Source of the DNA: JAJECS01 sp965198185
GTDB lineage: Bacteria; Chloroflexota; UBA11872
Direction of reading: 5' to 3'
Length of the DNA: 64,000 nucleotides
Assembly: GCA_965198185.1 (NCBI GenBank)
Contig: CBDAOU010000002.1
Location: forward strand, 558,001-622,000
Part shown: piece by piece, positions 43,044 through 52,649 of the stretch
How positions within the stretch are numbered: position 1 is the first letter of the stretch
How the letters are laid out: each line of letters begins with the position of its first letter
Translations under genes and position numbers: made by a program
Notes under the pieces: generated by a model
Database searches by the model: none
What the model saw: only the letters and a program-made list of their open reading frames with translations
Told to the model about the DNA's origin: nothing

Positions 43044-44884
43044 GATCCCCCGCCGGTACGCCGCACGGTGGCGCTGTCGAGCTCGTCCATCGTGCCAAGT
43101 CCCAGCGTGTGCAGGCCGTGGTACAACCCGCGGCGCTCGAGGAGTTGGCTGTGCGTGCCGCGCTCCGCAATGCGTCCGTGTTCCAGGACGAGAATCTCGG
43201 TGGCCCGCCGCACCGTCGACAGTCGGTGGGCAATCACGATGGCCGTCCGGCCGGCCATGAGCGTCTCGAGGCCGCGCTGAATGTACGCCTCGGTCTCGGC
43301 GTCCACGGCGCTGGTGGCCTCGTCGAGCACGAGCACGCGGGGATTCAGGAGCAGCGCCCGAGCGAAGGACACGAGCTGCCGCTGTCCAATTGAGAGACCG
43401 CCGCCGCGCTCTTCGATCTGGGTGTCATATCCGAACGGGAGTGACTGCACGAATTCGTCAAATCCAACGGCTCGCGCCGCGGCGACCACCTCGGCGCGTG
43501 TTGCCGTCGGCCGGCCGTAGGCAATGTTCTCGTGGATGCTGCCGCTGAAGAGCGTCGGCTCCTGCAGCACCAGCGCCATGCGTCGGCGCAGCGAACGCTG
43601 TGTGACGTTACGGACATCGTGACCGTCAACCGTGATCGTGCCCGAGGTGACCTCGTAGAACCGGAAGAGCAGGTTGATGATGGTGGTCTTGCCGGCGCCG
43701 GTTGCGCCGACAAGCGCGATTGTGTCCCCGGGTCGCGCGCGCAGGTCGATGCCGTGGAGCACGGGCACGGCAGGCTCGTAGCCGAAGCTCACGTCCGCAA
43801 ACCGAATCTCGCCGCTGATTTCGCCAAGCTCTTGCGCGTCAGGGGCATCGGTGATCTCCGGCTCGATGTCCAGAATCTCGAAGATGCGCTCGCCCGATGC
43901 CATGGCGCTTTGCAGCGTTTCGTAGCGCGTGGCGAGCTCCTGAATCGGCGCGAAGAAGCGCTCGATGAACAGCGCGAACGTGGCGACAAGGCCCAGCGTC
44001 ATGCCGTTGGCCCCATCGATCACGAAGCTCCCGCCAAACCACAGCACCAGCCCGGTGGCCACAGCAGTGAAGATCTCGACCACCGGAACCGTGGCGGACG
44101 AGATGGTGAAGGTGCGGAACTGCGCCTGGAGCTGAGACTGGTTGACCACGTCGAAGCGCTCGAGATTGACTGCCTCGCGGGCAAAGGCCTGCGTGATGCG
44201 CATGCCGAGCACCGACTCGGCGAGCACGCCGTTGAGCGTCGAGGTGCGGGCCCGCATGGTGCGGTACCAGCGGCGCGCCACGGACGCGACGAGCCGAGCG
44301 CTGAGGTAGAGCAACGGCGTCACCACCAGGCAGAGCAGGGTGAGTTGCCAGCTCAGCAGGCTCATTGCCACGAGGATGCCCAATAGCATGGCCACATCCG
44401 CCGCGGCGCCAAGCACACCCTCGGTGAGCACCTCGCCGATGGCCTCGATGTCGGATACGACACGGCTAATCAGGCGTCCGGTGATCTGGCGGTCGAAGAA
44501 GCCAAGCGAGAGGCGCTGATAGTGCCGAAACACGCCGGTGCGCAGCCGATGCAAGAGCTGGTTGCCCAAGCGTGCGGTTAGCTGGCGTTGCACCCCGAGA
44601 GCGACTCCGTGGCCCAGCGTCACCGCCGCGTAGGCGACGACGGCGAGCAAGAGCACGGTGCTGTCGCCCGCCTGCACGCCGTCGTCGATCGCCCTGCCGA
44701 TGATCACGGGCTGCAGCACGCCAAATGCGGCAACGGCCAAGAGCGACGTGAGCGCCAGGCTCATCCGCCGCCGGTCCGCGCTGAGCATCCCCACGAGCCG
44801 CCGCGCCACTCGGGCGTCGAGAGCCGGCGCTTCCGCCGGCTCTTCGGCGAAGGTCCCGCGGGCGTCCGCGCCGCTCACTGCCAT
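43040..44884 (-). CDS. ABC exporter, fused membrane and ATPase half (subunit with canonical catalytic Glu)
   Basis: A 614-residue half-transporter from ATG 44884 (AGGCGTG upstream). Six transmembrane helices in the first 350 residues belong to the ABC-1 exporter fold. The ATPase has Walker A GATGAGKTTI, signature LSIGQRQLV (non-standard second Gly to Ile) and Walker B VLVLDEATSAVD with the catalytic Glu. It follows the other half gene by 10 bases, and the two probably form a heterodimeric exporter for lipids or drugs. Confidence 0.93.
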   Translation of the reverse strand: MAVSGADARGTFAEEPAEAPALDARVARRLVGMLSADRRRMSLALTSLLAVAAFGVLQPVIIGRAIDDGVQAGDSTVLLLAVVAYAAVTLGHGVALGVQRQLTARLGNQLLHRLRTGVFRHYQRLSLGFFDRQITGRLISRVVSDIEAIGEVLTEGVLGAAADVAMLLGILVAMSLLSWQLTLLCLVVTPLLYLSARLVASVARRWYRTMRARTSTLNGVLAESVLGMRITQAFAREAVNLERFDVVNQSQLQAQFRTFTISSATVPVVEIFTAVATGLVLWFGGSFVIDGANGMTLGLVATFALFIERFFAPIQELATRYETLQSAMASGERIFEILDIEPEITDAPDAQELGEISGEIRFADVSFGYEPAVPVLHGIDLRARPGDTIALVGATGAGKTTIINLLFRFYEVTSGTITVDGHDVRNVTQRSLRRRMALVLQEPTLFSGSIHENIAYGRPTATRAEVVAAARAVGFDEFVQSLPFGYDTQIEERGGGLSIGQRQLVSFARALLLNPRVLVLDEATSAVDAETEAYIQRGLETLMAGRTAIVIAHRLSTVRRATEILVLEHGRIAERGTHSQLLERRGLYHGLHTLGLGTMDELDSATVRRTGGGS

Positions 44885-44894
44885 GGCGTCACGC

Positions 44895-46613
44895 CTAGCC
44901 CGCGCCCGCGTTGCCGGCGATCGCGCGTGGCGAGTCGTCCGCACCGGTATCCGAGTGCCGCTGCCGCTCGACGAGTTCGCGATAGAAGCCCGAGCGAGCC
45001 GCGAGCTCGTCGTGCGTGCCGCGGTCGGACACGCGGCCCGCCTCGATGACCAGAATCTGATCCGCGTGCCGCACGGAGCTCACCCGTTGGGAAATGACGA
45101 ATGTGGTGCGTCTCCGCGCGCCGGACCGTAGGGCTTCCTGGATACGGCGCTCGGTTTCCGTGTCCACGCTGGCCGTCGCATCGTCGAGGATGAGCACGGG
45201 CGCCTCGGTCAGCAGCGCGCGGGCGATGGTCACGCGCTGGCGCTGGCCGCCGCTCAATCCCACGCCGCGCTCGCCGACGACGGTTTCAAAGCCGTCGGGC
45301 AGGTTTTCGATGAAATCCAGCGCCTGGGCGTCGCGCGCCGCGGCAATGACGCGTTCCGTGTCCGCCGTGGGATCGCCGTAGGCGAGGTTGTTGCGCACGG
45401 TGTCGGAAAACAGCATGGCGTCTTGGGGCACGATGGCGACCTGGCGCCGGAGGGCCGTCAGCTCGTATTCGCGCACGTCGACGCCGTCGAGCCGCACGGC
45501 GCCCGCGGTTGCGTCGTAGTAGCGCGGAATGAGCTGCGCCAGGCTGCTCTTGCCGGACCCGGTGGGGCCAACAATGCCAATCACGGAACCTGCCGGGGCC
45601 TCTGCGCTGATTTCGTGGAGCACGGGTTCGCGGCGCCCGTAGGCCAGAGCCACCCCGTCGAGCTCGACGTGGCCGGTTACTCGATCCGGCGCGTGAGCGT
45701 TTGGCGGCGACGCGATGCGCGCGGGTTCATCGAGGAGCTCGAACACGCGGCCGCCCGACACGATGGCAATGGCGATCCGCTGGACGGCAAAGCCCAACTG
45801 CTGCGTCGGTGGGATGAGCCGTGCAAAGTAGTAGTAGAACGCCACCAGCACTCCCACCGAGACCGTTCCTTCGAGCGCCAGGCGCCCGCCGATCCCTAGA
45901 ACGATGACGGTGCCGATGCCGGCGACGGTCAGCATGGTCGGCATGAACCGGGCGCGCAGCCGCGCGGGACGCATGGACAGGTCGAATAGCTCGTTCGCCG
46001 CGCGGTCAAAGGCTTCGATTTCGACGGATTCGTTGGCGAACGCCTTGACGACGCGCACACCGTTGAGATTCTCGGATAGCACCCGAGTTAGGGCGGCTTG
46101 CTGCTGCTGGATGCGCTGCCACATGGGGCGCACGACCTTGCCGTACCACACCGACATGGCCGCGAGAATCACAAGCACGGGGATGATCAGCAGCGTCAGC
46201 GTGGCGCTGGTGAGGGCCATCCCGACGATGATCGCGACGTAGAGTCCGAGAACTCGCACCGTCTCGGTCACCCCGACGCCGGCGAACATGCGGGCCCGGT
46301 TCAAGTCACTGACGGCCCGGGTGATGATGTCGCCGCTGTCGACGCGGTCGTAGTAGCTGTATGGCAGTCGCTGGAGCTGTGCGTACAGGTCGAGGCGCAT
46401 GCGGGAAGCAACGCGCGTTTCGTAGGCGCGCATGGTCATGCGGTTGAAGAAGAATCCGACGCCGCGCAGGACGATGAGCGCGGCCGTGAATCCCACCAGG
46501 GCGGCGAGACGCTCGCGGTCGCCAGCCCGAATGCCCTCGTCGATGACGCGCGCGATGACCTGGGGAATCAGCACGTCCATGGCGGTTGCGACGGCCCACA
46601 TGCCCAGTGACAA
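44895..46613 (-). CDS. ABC exporter, fused membrane and ATPase half (subunit with degenerate catalytic site); start uncertain
   Basis: At least 572 residues. The first usable start is TTG 46613, but the frame continues upstream with a natural exporter N-terminus (RPLVRILKYVRPHWRW) to an ATA at 46670. That ATA overlaps the TAA of the preceding gene and has AAGGGG seven bases upstream. The true product is therefore probably about 591 residues. Walker A is GPTGSGKSSL and the signature LSGGQRQRV, while Walker B reads VLILDDATASVD with Asp in place of the catalytic Glu. This fits the degenerate half of a heterodimeric exporter paired with the gene at 43040. Confidence 0.9.
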   Translation of the reverse strand: MSLGMWAVATAMDVLIPQVIARVIDEGIRAGDRERLAALVGFTAALIVLRGVGFFFNRMTMRAYETRVASRMRLDLYAQLQRLPYSYYDRVDSGDIITRAVSDLNRARMFAGVGVTETVRVLGLYVAIIVGMALTSATLTLLIIPVLVILAAMSVWYGKVVRPMWQRIQQQQAALTRVLSENLNGVRVVKAFANESVEIEAFDRAANELFDLSMRPARLRARFMPTMLTVAGIGTVIVLGIGGRLALEGTVSVGVLVAFYYYFARLIPPTQQLGFAVQRIAIAIVSGGRVFELLDEPARIASPPNAHAPDRVTGHVELDGVALAYGRREPVLHEISAEAPAGSVIGIVGPTGSGKSSLAQLIPRYYDATAGAVRLDGVDVREYELTALRRQVAIVPQDAMLFSDTVRNNLAYGDPTADTERVIAAARDAQALDFIENLPDGFETVVGERGVGLSGGQRQRVTIARALLTEAPVLILDDATASVDTETERRIQEALRSGARRRTTFVISQRVSSVRHADQILVIEAGRVSDRGTHDELAARSGFYRELVERQRHSDTGADDSPRAIAGNAGAG

Positions 46614-46666
46614 CAGCGCCCATCGCCAGTGCGGCCGGACGTATTTGAGAATTCGGACGAGCGGCC

Positions 46667-47875
46667 TTATGCGCGAACCCCTTGTGAAGGCTCTTCGGCG
46701 CCCGACGGCAGCGGCGCGCCGTTGGCCCCGTCGGGTTGCTCCGCCGTCGCAGTGGCTGGCGGCGTCAGGGGCTCGTCCGGGTGCTCATGCAGGCGGGCCT
46801 GTGCGTGGAGGACCTCAAGCGTGCCCCACCGTGCGAACGTCCAAATGAGCGCGCCGATGGGAATGCCGAAGACGATGCCCCAGAACCCTGCCGCCACCCC
46901 GCCAACGATCACGCTCAGAATCACTATCAGAGGATTCACCCCCAGGGCGGTGCCCATGACCCGCGGCTTGACGATGTTCTCGATGACAAGAGACAGGACA
47001 GCCACGCTGATTCCCACCCAGATCGCCAGATCGACGCGCACGGTCAGGGCCATCGCGATGGGGAGCCCAATCCCGGCGGCGAGCCCGACAAACGGGATGA
47101 ACATGAGCAAGCCGGTAGCGACGGCAACCAACAGGCCGAAGGGCATGTCGGCAAGGAAGAAGATCACGACCACGGCGCCGCCCCAAATCGTTGAAGCCAC
47201 GGCCTGGCCGCCGAGCCATCCACCAAACGTGCGCTCGGCGGAGCGAATGCCGCGGTCAAATCGCGCGCGCCACTCGGCGGGCAGCTCGCGGCGCAGCCGC
47301 TGCAAGTTCATGTCCCACCCCAGCAGAATGTAGAACGAGATGATCAAGGTCAGGATGGCCAGTCCGAGTCCGCCGAGGACGGCTCCCGTCGATGCCAATA
47401 TCCCCGAGGCGATGTCCTGACCGAGGGTGATGATCTGCGCATTGAAGCCGGTGACGACCTCGGTGACGGTGTCTTGCGGCACCCCCCACTGCAGCAGCTG
47501 CGCGCGTAGATTTTCGAGGATCTGCGTGGTGTTCGCGGCCCCGGCCGTCAGGTTGGCGGCCGCACGGCCAATTTCGGCGAACAGCGGCGGCAGGATGAAG
47601 AAGGCGGTCAAGGCGGTAATGCCGGCGATCACGACATAGACGATGGTGGCCGCGAGCAAGCGGGGTATCCGAAAGCGGCGCATGAACCGCACCGGCTCGA
47701 GGGCGATGAGGTTGATGATCCAGGCCAGCAGCAGCGTCACGACCAGGGCCGCAACGTTCCCGATGAGGCCCCAGAGGAATTGCAGCAGCCACACGGTGGC
47801 GACGGCGATCCCAAGAACAACGAGGATCGTCCGCAAACGCTGATAGTTCACGCGCGCATGGGCTCGGCGACCCAC
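46667..47875 (-). CDS. AI-2E family (UPF0118/PerM) membrane transporter
   Basis: A 402-residue membrane protein with about seven to eight hydrophobic segments. The family pattern includes the N-terminal paired helices, the FILPPLFAEIG element, a long soluble stretch with amphipathic helices (residues about 95-150), and the GVNPLIVILSVIVGG and GFWGIVFGIPIGALI region at the end. Members export autoinducer-2, ions or other small molecules. The start is GTG 47875; GTG 47851 is an alternative. The last 40 residues are a polar tail. It precedes the two ABC exporter halves on the same strand. Confidence 0.9.
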   Translation of the reverse strand: MGRRAHARVNYQRLRTILVVLGIAVATVWLLQFLWGLIGNVAALVVTLLLAWIINLIALEPVRFMRRFRIPRLLAATIVYVVIAGITALTAFFILPPLFAEIGRAAANLTAGAANTTQILENLRAQLLQWGVPQDTVTEVVTGFNAQIITLGQDIASGILASTGAVLGGLGLAILTLIISFYILLGWDMNLQRLRRELPAEWRARFDRGIRSAERTFGGWLGGQAVASTIWGGAVVVIFFLADMPFGLLVAVATGLLMFIPFVGLAAGIGLPIAMALTVRVDLAIWVGISVAVLSLVIENIVKPRVMGTALGVNPLIVILSVIVGGVAAGFWGIVFGIPIGALIWTFARWGTLEVLHAQARLHEHPDEPLTPPATATAEQPDGANGAPLPSGAEEPSQGVRA

Positions 47876-48034
47876 GGACCTAGTCGACTGTCCGGCATTC
47901 TACCCGCGCAGTTGGCGCTTCCCGTGGGTTGTCCCACCAAATCTCGAGCGAACCGAGGATCGGTCGCGATGGCATCGCACTAGAATCGAGCGGTAGCGCG
48001 CCTTCCGCGGCGCGCCACTTGGAGACGCTCCGCC

Positions 48035-49984
48035 GTGCCTGCCGCCGTCAGCACCGCCGTTGAAGAGAAGCTCGCCGGGCTGCCCGACGCGCCCGGGGTC
48101 TACCTCATGCGCCGGGACGATGGCACCGTGGCGTACATCGGAAAGGCACGCTCGCTCCGCAGCCGCGTGCGCAGCTATTTCCGGCGTGGCGATCGAACGG
48201 CCAAGACGATATCTCTCGTCCAGCGCGTGGCCGATCTCGAGGTGATCGTCACGGACTCCGAGGTCGAGGCGCTCCTGCTGGAGAACAACCTCATCAAGGA
48301 GCATCGTCCGCCATTCAACGTGACGTTTCGCGACGACAAGGGCTACCTCTACGTCAAGATCACGATCAGCGAGACCTATCCGCGCGTCGGCACGACTCGC
48401 CGCATCCTCAAGGACGGCGCGCTGTACTTCGGGCCCTTCACCAGCGCCAAATCGGTGCGTCAGACGCTCAAGCTGCTCAACCGACTGTTCGCCTACCGGA
48501 CGTGCACCATCGACATGGGCACGCCGATCCCGCGGCCGTGCCTGAAGTATCACTTGGGGCTGTGCATCGCGCCCTGCACGCGGTACTGCACGGTCGAGGA
48601 ATATGCGGCGGTGGTAGACGGCGCGGTTGGCTTCATGCGCGGCGACTATGACCACGTGGTGGACCAACTCACCGCGCAAATGTGGACCGCCGCCGAGGCG
48701 CACGAGTACGAGACGGCCGCCAAGCATCGTGACCGGCTGAAGGCGATTGACAGGGTCGTGGCCGAGCAGAAGATCACGGACCTTCGCGGCGGTCAGATTG
48801 ACGTCATCGCCGCGGCGCGCGAGGGGCGCGATGCTCAGGCAACCGTGCTGCGCATCCGGGGCGGGAAGATGATTGGGCGCGGCACCTACGAGCTGGCCGT
48901 GACGGGCGAGGAGACGGACAGCGAACTGCTGGACGACTTCGTGCGCGAGTACTACGACCGCGCGCCCGAGGTGCCGCTGCTGGTGCTCACCGCGGCGCGG
49001 CTGTCGGACCCCGAGCCGCTGGCGGCGTGGCTGAGCACTATGCGCGGCGCGAAGGTGGAAGTCCGCGCGCCGCAGCGCGGCCAAAAGCGCAAGCTCGTGG
49101 CCATGGCCGCCCGCAACGTGCGCGAGACGCTGCAGCTTGAGCGCACCCGCTGGCTCAACTCCGGGCGCAAGCTCCGCCAGGCGTTGCTCGAAGTCGGCAC
49201 GGCCCTGGAGCTGGAACGGCTGCCCCGGCGCATCGAGGCCTACGACATCTCCCACATCCAGGGCTCGCTCGTGGTTGGCTCGCTGGTGGTCTTCGAGGAC
49301 GGTGTGGCCAAGAAAGGCAAGTACCGGCGATTCAAGGTCAGAAACTCTCCGGGAAACGACGACTTCGAGTCCATGCGGGAAGTGCTGCGGCGCCGCTTTA
49401 CCCGCTACACGAAGATCGCCGCCGATCGAGGGGCATCCGAGGGCGAGTTGGGGCAGCGCGCACTGGCCGTCGTCCCGTTAGGGGAGGTGGACCCGAGCGC
49501 GGAGTTGCCGCCGCCGATCAACGTGACGGCGGGCTCGACCAGCGAGTGGGGCTCCGCGCCGGATCTCGTGCTCATCGACGGGGGTAAGGGCCAGCTGAGC
49601 GCGGCGTTGGACGTGTTTCGGGAGTTTGGCATCGATCCGGCGGAAATCCCGCTGGCCGCGATCGCCAAGCAACGCGAGGAGCTGTTTGTGCCGGGCCGCT
49701 CGGCCCCGATTCGGCTTCCCCATGACAGTGATGGCATGCGGCTGGTGCAGCGGATTCGCGATGAGGCGCATCGCTTCGCGGTGAGCTTTCACATCAAGCT
49801 GCGCACCAAGAAGGGACGGCGATCGATCCTGGACGAGATTCCGGGCATTGGCCCGAAGCGCAAGCGGGCGCTCTTGCGCGCCTTCGGTTCACTCGAGCAG
49901 ATTCGGCATGCATCGGCAACGGAGTTGGCGACCGTTGACGGCATGACGGCGAGCGCCGCGCGTGCGCTCAAGGAGGCACTGTGA
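48035..49984 (+). CDS. uvrC: Excinuclease ABC subunit C
   Basis: A 649-residue nucleotide-excision nuclease from GTG 48035. The GIY-YIG domain (GVYLMRRDDGTVAYIGKA) makes the 3' incision. A UVR motif (EYETAAKHRDRLKAI) contacts UvrB, an RNase H-like domain (AYDISHIQGSLVVGSLVVFEDG) makes the 5' incision, and two helix-hairpin-helix elements close the protein (LDEIPGIGPKRKRALLRAFGS). All four parts are present. Its stop overlaps the GTG of the downstream amidase (GTGA). Confidence 0.96.
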   Translation: MPAAVSTAVEEKLAGLPDAPGVYLMRRDDGTVAYIGKARSLRSRVRSYFRRGDRTAKTISLVQRVADLEVIVTDSEVEALLLENNLIKEHRPPFNVTFRDDKGYLYVKITISETYPRVGTTRRILKDGALYFGPFTSAKSVRQTLKLLNRLFAYRTCTIDMGTPIPRPCLKYHLGLCIAPCTRYCTVEEYAAVVDGAVGFMRGDYDHVVDQLTAQMWTAAEAHEYETAAKHRDRLKAIDRVVAEQKITDLRGGQIDVIAAAREGRDAQATVLRIRGGKMIGRGTYELAVTGEETDSELLDDFVREYYDRAPEVPLLVLTAARLSDPEPLAAWLSTMRGAKVEVRAPQRGQKRKLVAMAARNVRETLQLERTRWLNSGRKLRQALLEVGTALELERLPRRIEAYDISHIQGSLVVGSLVVFEDGVAKKGKYRRFKVRNSPGNDDFESMREVLRRRFTRYTKIAADRGASEGELGQRALAVVPLGEVDPSAELPPPINVTAGSTSEWGSAPDLVLIDGGKGQLSAALDVFREFGIDPAEIPLAAIAKQREELFVPGRSAPIRLPHDSDGMRLVQRIRDEAHRFAVSFHIKLRTKKGRRSILDEIPGIGPKRKRALLRAFGSLEQIRHASATELATVDGMTASAARALKEAL

Positions 49985-50883
49985 AACCAGAGGCTGAACG
50001 CCAGCACATCTCGGCGCGGCATGCGACCTATGAATTCGACGCCGCTGCGACCCCGGTGGCGTTGGTTCCGTCGCACGCCCGGCTCACCATCGCGGCTCGC
50101 GATGCCTACGACGGACATTGCGACGACCTGGACGTGGCCGCCTATGCGCGACGACGAACGCCGGGCCGCATGAACCCCTGCACTGGTCCGATCGGGGTGA
50201 GGGATGCAGCTCCGGGCGACACGCTGCGCGTGTCGATCAACGCGATTCGTCTCGCACCCCGCGGATTTGTGGCGGCGCTGCCGGGAACCGGGATTCTCGG
50301 CGATCAGGCGGTGAATCCGGGCATTGAGCCGTTTGACGTGCACGGCGATGAGGTGCGGTTCGCCGGCCGCGTCGGTCTGCCGGCGCGGCCCATGGTGGGC
50401 ACGATCGGCGTGGCGCCGGCCGCGGGAAGCATCATTACCCTCAGCCTCGGCGACCACGGCGGCAATCTGGACTTCAACGAGATCACGGCCGGCGCCACGG
50501 TGTACTTGCCGGTGCGGGTGCCGGGGGCGCTTTTCGGCATTGGCGACGTTCACGCCACCATGGGCGACGGCGAGGCGCACTCCGGGGTGAACATCACCGC
50601 CGAGATCGATGTCACCCTCGACGTTCTGCGCGGCGAGCCGCTCACGCGTCCGTGGTTCGAGACGGCGACGCACGTGATGACGGTTGGCGTCGCCGACGAA
50701 CTCTCCGAGGCGCTTCGACAAGCGACAGCCGGGATGGAGCAGAGACTGACGGGCGACCTTGGCGTGACGCCCACCCAGGCTCGCATGCTCTCGGGGGCCG
50801 CAGTGGATCTCAGGCTGGGTCAGGCCGGGGGATACGGCGTGCCGGTAAGCGCCTATGCCCGCTTTCCGAAGTCGGCTCTGTAG
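49981..50883 (+). CDS. Acetamidase/formamidase family protein
   Basis: A 300-residue FmdA/AmdA-type amidase starting at GTG 49981. Family landmarks are GPIGVRDAAPGDTLRV, LGDHGGNLDFNEITAG and FGIGDVHATMGDGEA. It hydrolyses formamide, acetamide or similar short amides to ammonia and the acid. It is coupled to uvrC by a 4-base overlap, though no functional link is obvious. The nitrogen-release chemistry would fit the hydantoinase genes earlier in the window. Confidence 0.92.
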   Translation: MKPEAERQHISARHATYEFDAAATPVALVPSHARLTIAARDAYDGHCDDLDVAAYARRRTPGRMNPCTGPIGVRDAAPGDTLRVSINAIRLAPRGFVAALPGTGILGDQAVNPGIEPFDVHGDEVRFAGRVGLPARPMVGTIGVAPAAGSIITLSLGDHGGNLDFNEITAGATVYLPVRVPGALFGIGDVHATMGDGEAHSGVNITAEIDVTLDVLRGEPLTRPWFETATHVMTVGVADELSEALRQATAGMEQRLTGDLGVTPTQARMLSGAAVDLRLGQAGGYGVPVSAYARFPKSAL

Positions 50884-50937
50884 CGAACCTCGTCTGACGC
50901 CACGACATTCCCGCGCTGATGGCCGGTGAATGCGACA

Positions 50938-51006
50938 GGGCGCCCGCAAGGGGCGCCCCTACACGGAAATTGCGGTCGTAGGGGCAGCCCTTGTGGCTGC
51001 CCTGAC
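50938..51006. repeat. Interspersed intergenic repeat: GGGCGCCC unit plus GGGGCAGCCC hairpin
   Basis: 50938-50962 is another copy of the 25-base unit seen at 6672 and 6768. It is followed at 50978-51006 by a related inverted repeat, GGGGCAGCCC-TTGT-GGCTGCCC. The repeat lies between convergent genes and encodes the last residues of the gnd reading frame on the minus strand. Confidence 0.75.
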
Positions 51007-52503
51007 CACCTCTTTCCAAACACCTGCGTCTGACCGGGTTAGGTAGCTCGTCACGCGTCGACCGGGTCGCTGCGTTGCGGTGCCGGTGTCGGCGCCGCGC
51101 TCCCACTGCGTATGGAATACGCCCGGGCGGTCGACGCGCCGGTAGGTGTGCGCGCCGAAGTAGTCCCGCTGAGCCTGCGTGAGGTTCATGGGCAGCCGGT
51201 CGGAGCGGTAGGCGTCGTAGTAGTCCAGCGAGGCGCTCATGGCGGCGAACGGCAGACCGGCGCTCTTGGCGCCCGTCACGACCCTGCGCCAGCCCTCATC
51301 CGCTTGGGCAAGCTGCGTCCGAAACTGCTCGTCCAGCAAGAGGTTCACCAGCGATGGATCGCCGTTGAAGGCCCGTTGGATGTCGCCCAGCAGGCGGGCG
51401 CGAATGATGCAGCCGCCCTTCCAGATGCGCGCCAACTCCGCGGGTTTGAGGTCGTAGGCATAGGCCTCCGATGCGGCGCGGAGCAACGACATGCCCTGGG
51501 CGTAGGAGCACACCTTGGCCGCGTAAAGGGCCTGGCGCACACATTCGACGAGGCCGTCGAAGCACTCGATCCGCGGTGCGCCGCCAGGGCGAAGCTGTGC
51601 CGCGGCCGCGACCCGTTCGTCCTTGAGCGCCGAGATGTGACGCGACCATACGGCGGCGTCGATGGTGGGGATCGGCGTGCCCAGATCGAGCGCGTCGCGT
51701 GACGTCCAGCGCCCGGTGCCCTTCTGCCCGGCCTGATCGAGGATGGCGTCGACGAGGAAGCCGTCGCTTTCGGTGTCGCGCACCTTGAAGATGTCGGCGG
51801 TGATCTGAATCAGATAGGACTCGAGAGCGCCTTCGTTCCAGGCGGCGAAGATGTCGGCCAGCTCGTCCGGCCCGTAGCCCGCGGCGGCCAGAAAGCTATA
51901 GGCCTCGGCGATGAGCTGCATGTCGCCGTATTCGATGCCGTTGTGGACCATCTTGACATAATGTCCTGCGCTTCTGCGGCCCACATGGGTTACGCAGGGG
52001 CCGTCGTCCACCTGTGCGGCGATCTGGGTGAGGATGGGTTCGAGTCGCGCATAGGCCCGCTCATCGCCGCCAGGCATGATCGAGGGACCGTAGCGCGCGC
52101 CCGTCTCGCCGCCGCTGATGCCGGTACCCAAGTAGTGCATCTGGGCGCCCTCGACCACGTCGATGCGGCGCTCGGTGTCGGCATAGAAGGAGTTGCCGCC
52201 GTCCACGATGGTGTCCCCGGGGTCGAGCAGCGGGATGAGTTGGTTGAGAACGGCGTCAACGGCGCGACCGGCATCGACCATGAGGATCACCCGCCGCGGG
52301 CGCTCCAGCGCGGCGACGAAGTCCTCCAGATGCTCGACGCCCTGAATGTCCGTGCCGGAGGCCTCGCGCTCCAGGAACCGCGTGGTGCGGCTGTAAGTGC
52401 GGTTGTAGACGGCGAGCGGGAAGCCGCGCGAGGCGATGTTGAGGGCGAGGTTTCGACCCATAACGCCCAAGCCGATTAATCCGGCGGCGGCGGTGGCAGG
52501 CAT
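50959..52503 (-). CDS. gnd: 6-phosphogluconate dehydrogenase (decarboxylating)
   Basis: A 514-residue product, longer than the usual 470-480. The NADP loop is GLIGLGVMGRNLALNIAS, the substrate loop GISGGETGARYGPSIMPGG, the catalytic Lys/Asn region GHYVKMVHNGIEYGDMQLI, and KGTGRWTSRDAL is present. It oxidises 6-phosphogluconate to ribulose 5-phosphate and CO2 in the pentose phosphate pathway. The normal C-terminus is at about VFHTQWERG; the 40-odd residues after it are read through intergenic DNA, the last dozen or so from an interspersed repeat, and are probably a non-functional tail. Confidence 0.95.
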   Translation of the reverse strand: MPATAAAGLIGLGVMGRNLALNIASRGFPLAVYNRTYSRTTRFLEREASGTDIQGVEHLEDFVAALERPRRVILMVDAGRAVDAVLNQLIPLLDPGDTIVDGGNSFYADTERRIDVVEGAQMHYLGTGISGGETGARYGPSIMPGGDERAYARLEPILTQIAAQVDDGPCVTHVGRRSAGHYVKMVHNGIEYGDMQLIAEAYSFLAAAGYGPDELADIFAAWNEGALESYLIQITADIFKVRDTESDGFLVDAILDQAGQKGTGRWTSRDALDLGTPIPTIDAAVWSRHISALKDERVAAAAQLRPGGAPRIECFDGLVECVRQALYAAKVCSYAQGMSLLRAASEAYAYDLKPAELARIWKGGCIIRARLLGDIQRAFNGDPSLVNLLLDEQFRTQLAQADEGWRRVVTGAKSAGLPFAAMSASLDYYDAYRSDRLPMNLTQAQRDYFGAHTYRRVDRPGVFHTQWERGADTGTATQRPGRRVTSYLTRSDAGVWKEVVRAATRAAPTTAISV

Positions 52504-52649
52504 GACGCGGTGGTCCTCTCACGGGGCTCGGCGGCAGGCTACCGCCATTCTCACCTACGTGCCGCTGTCTGTGGATTCGGCCCTTCGACATCGTGGCCAC
52601 GGAGCCGGTGGCACAATCGCGGGATGGTGGGATCCGGACCGGGAGTGCT

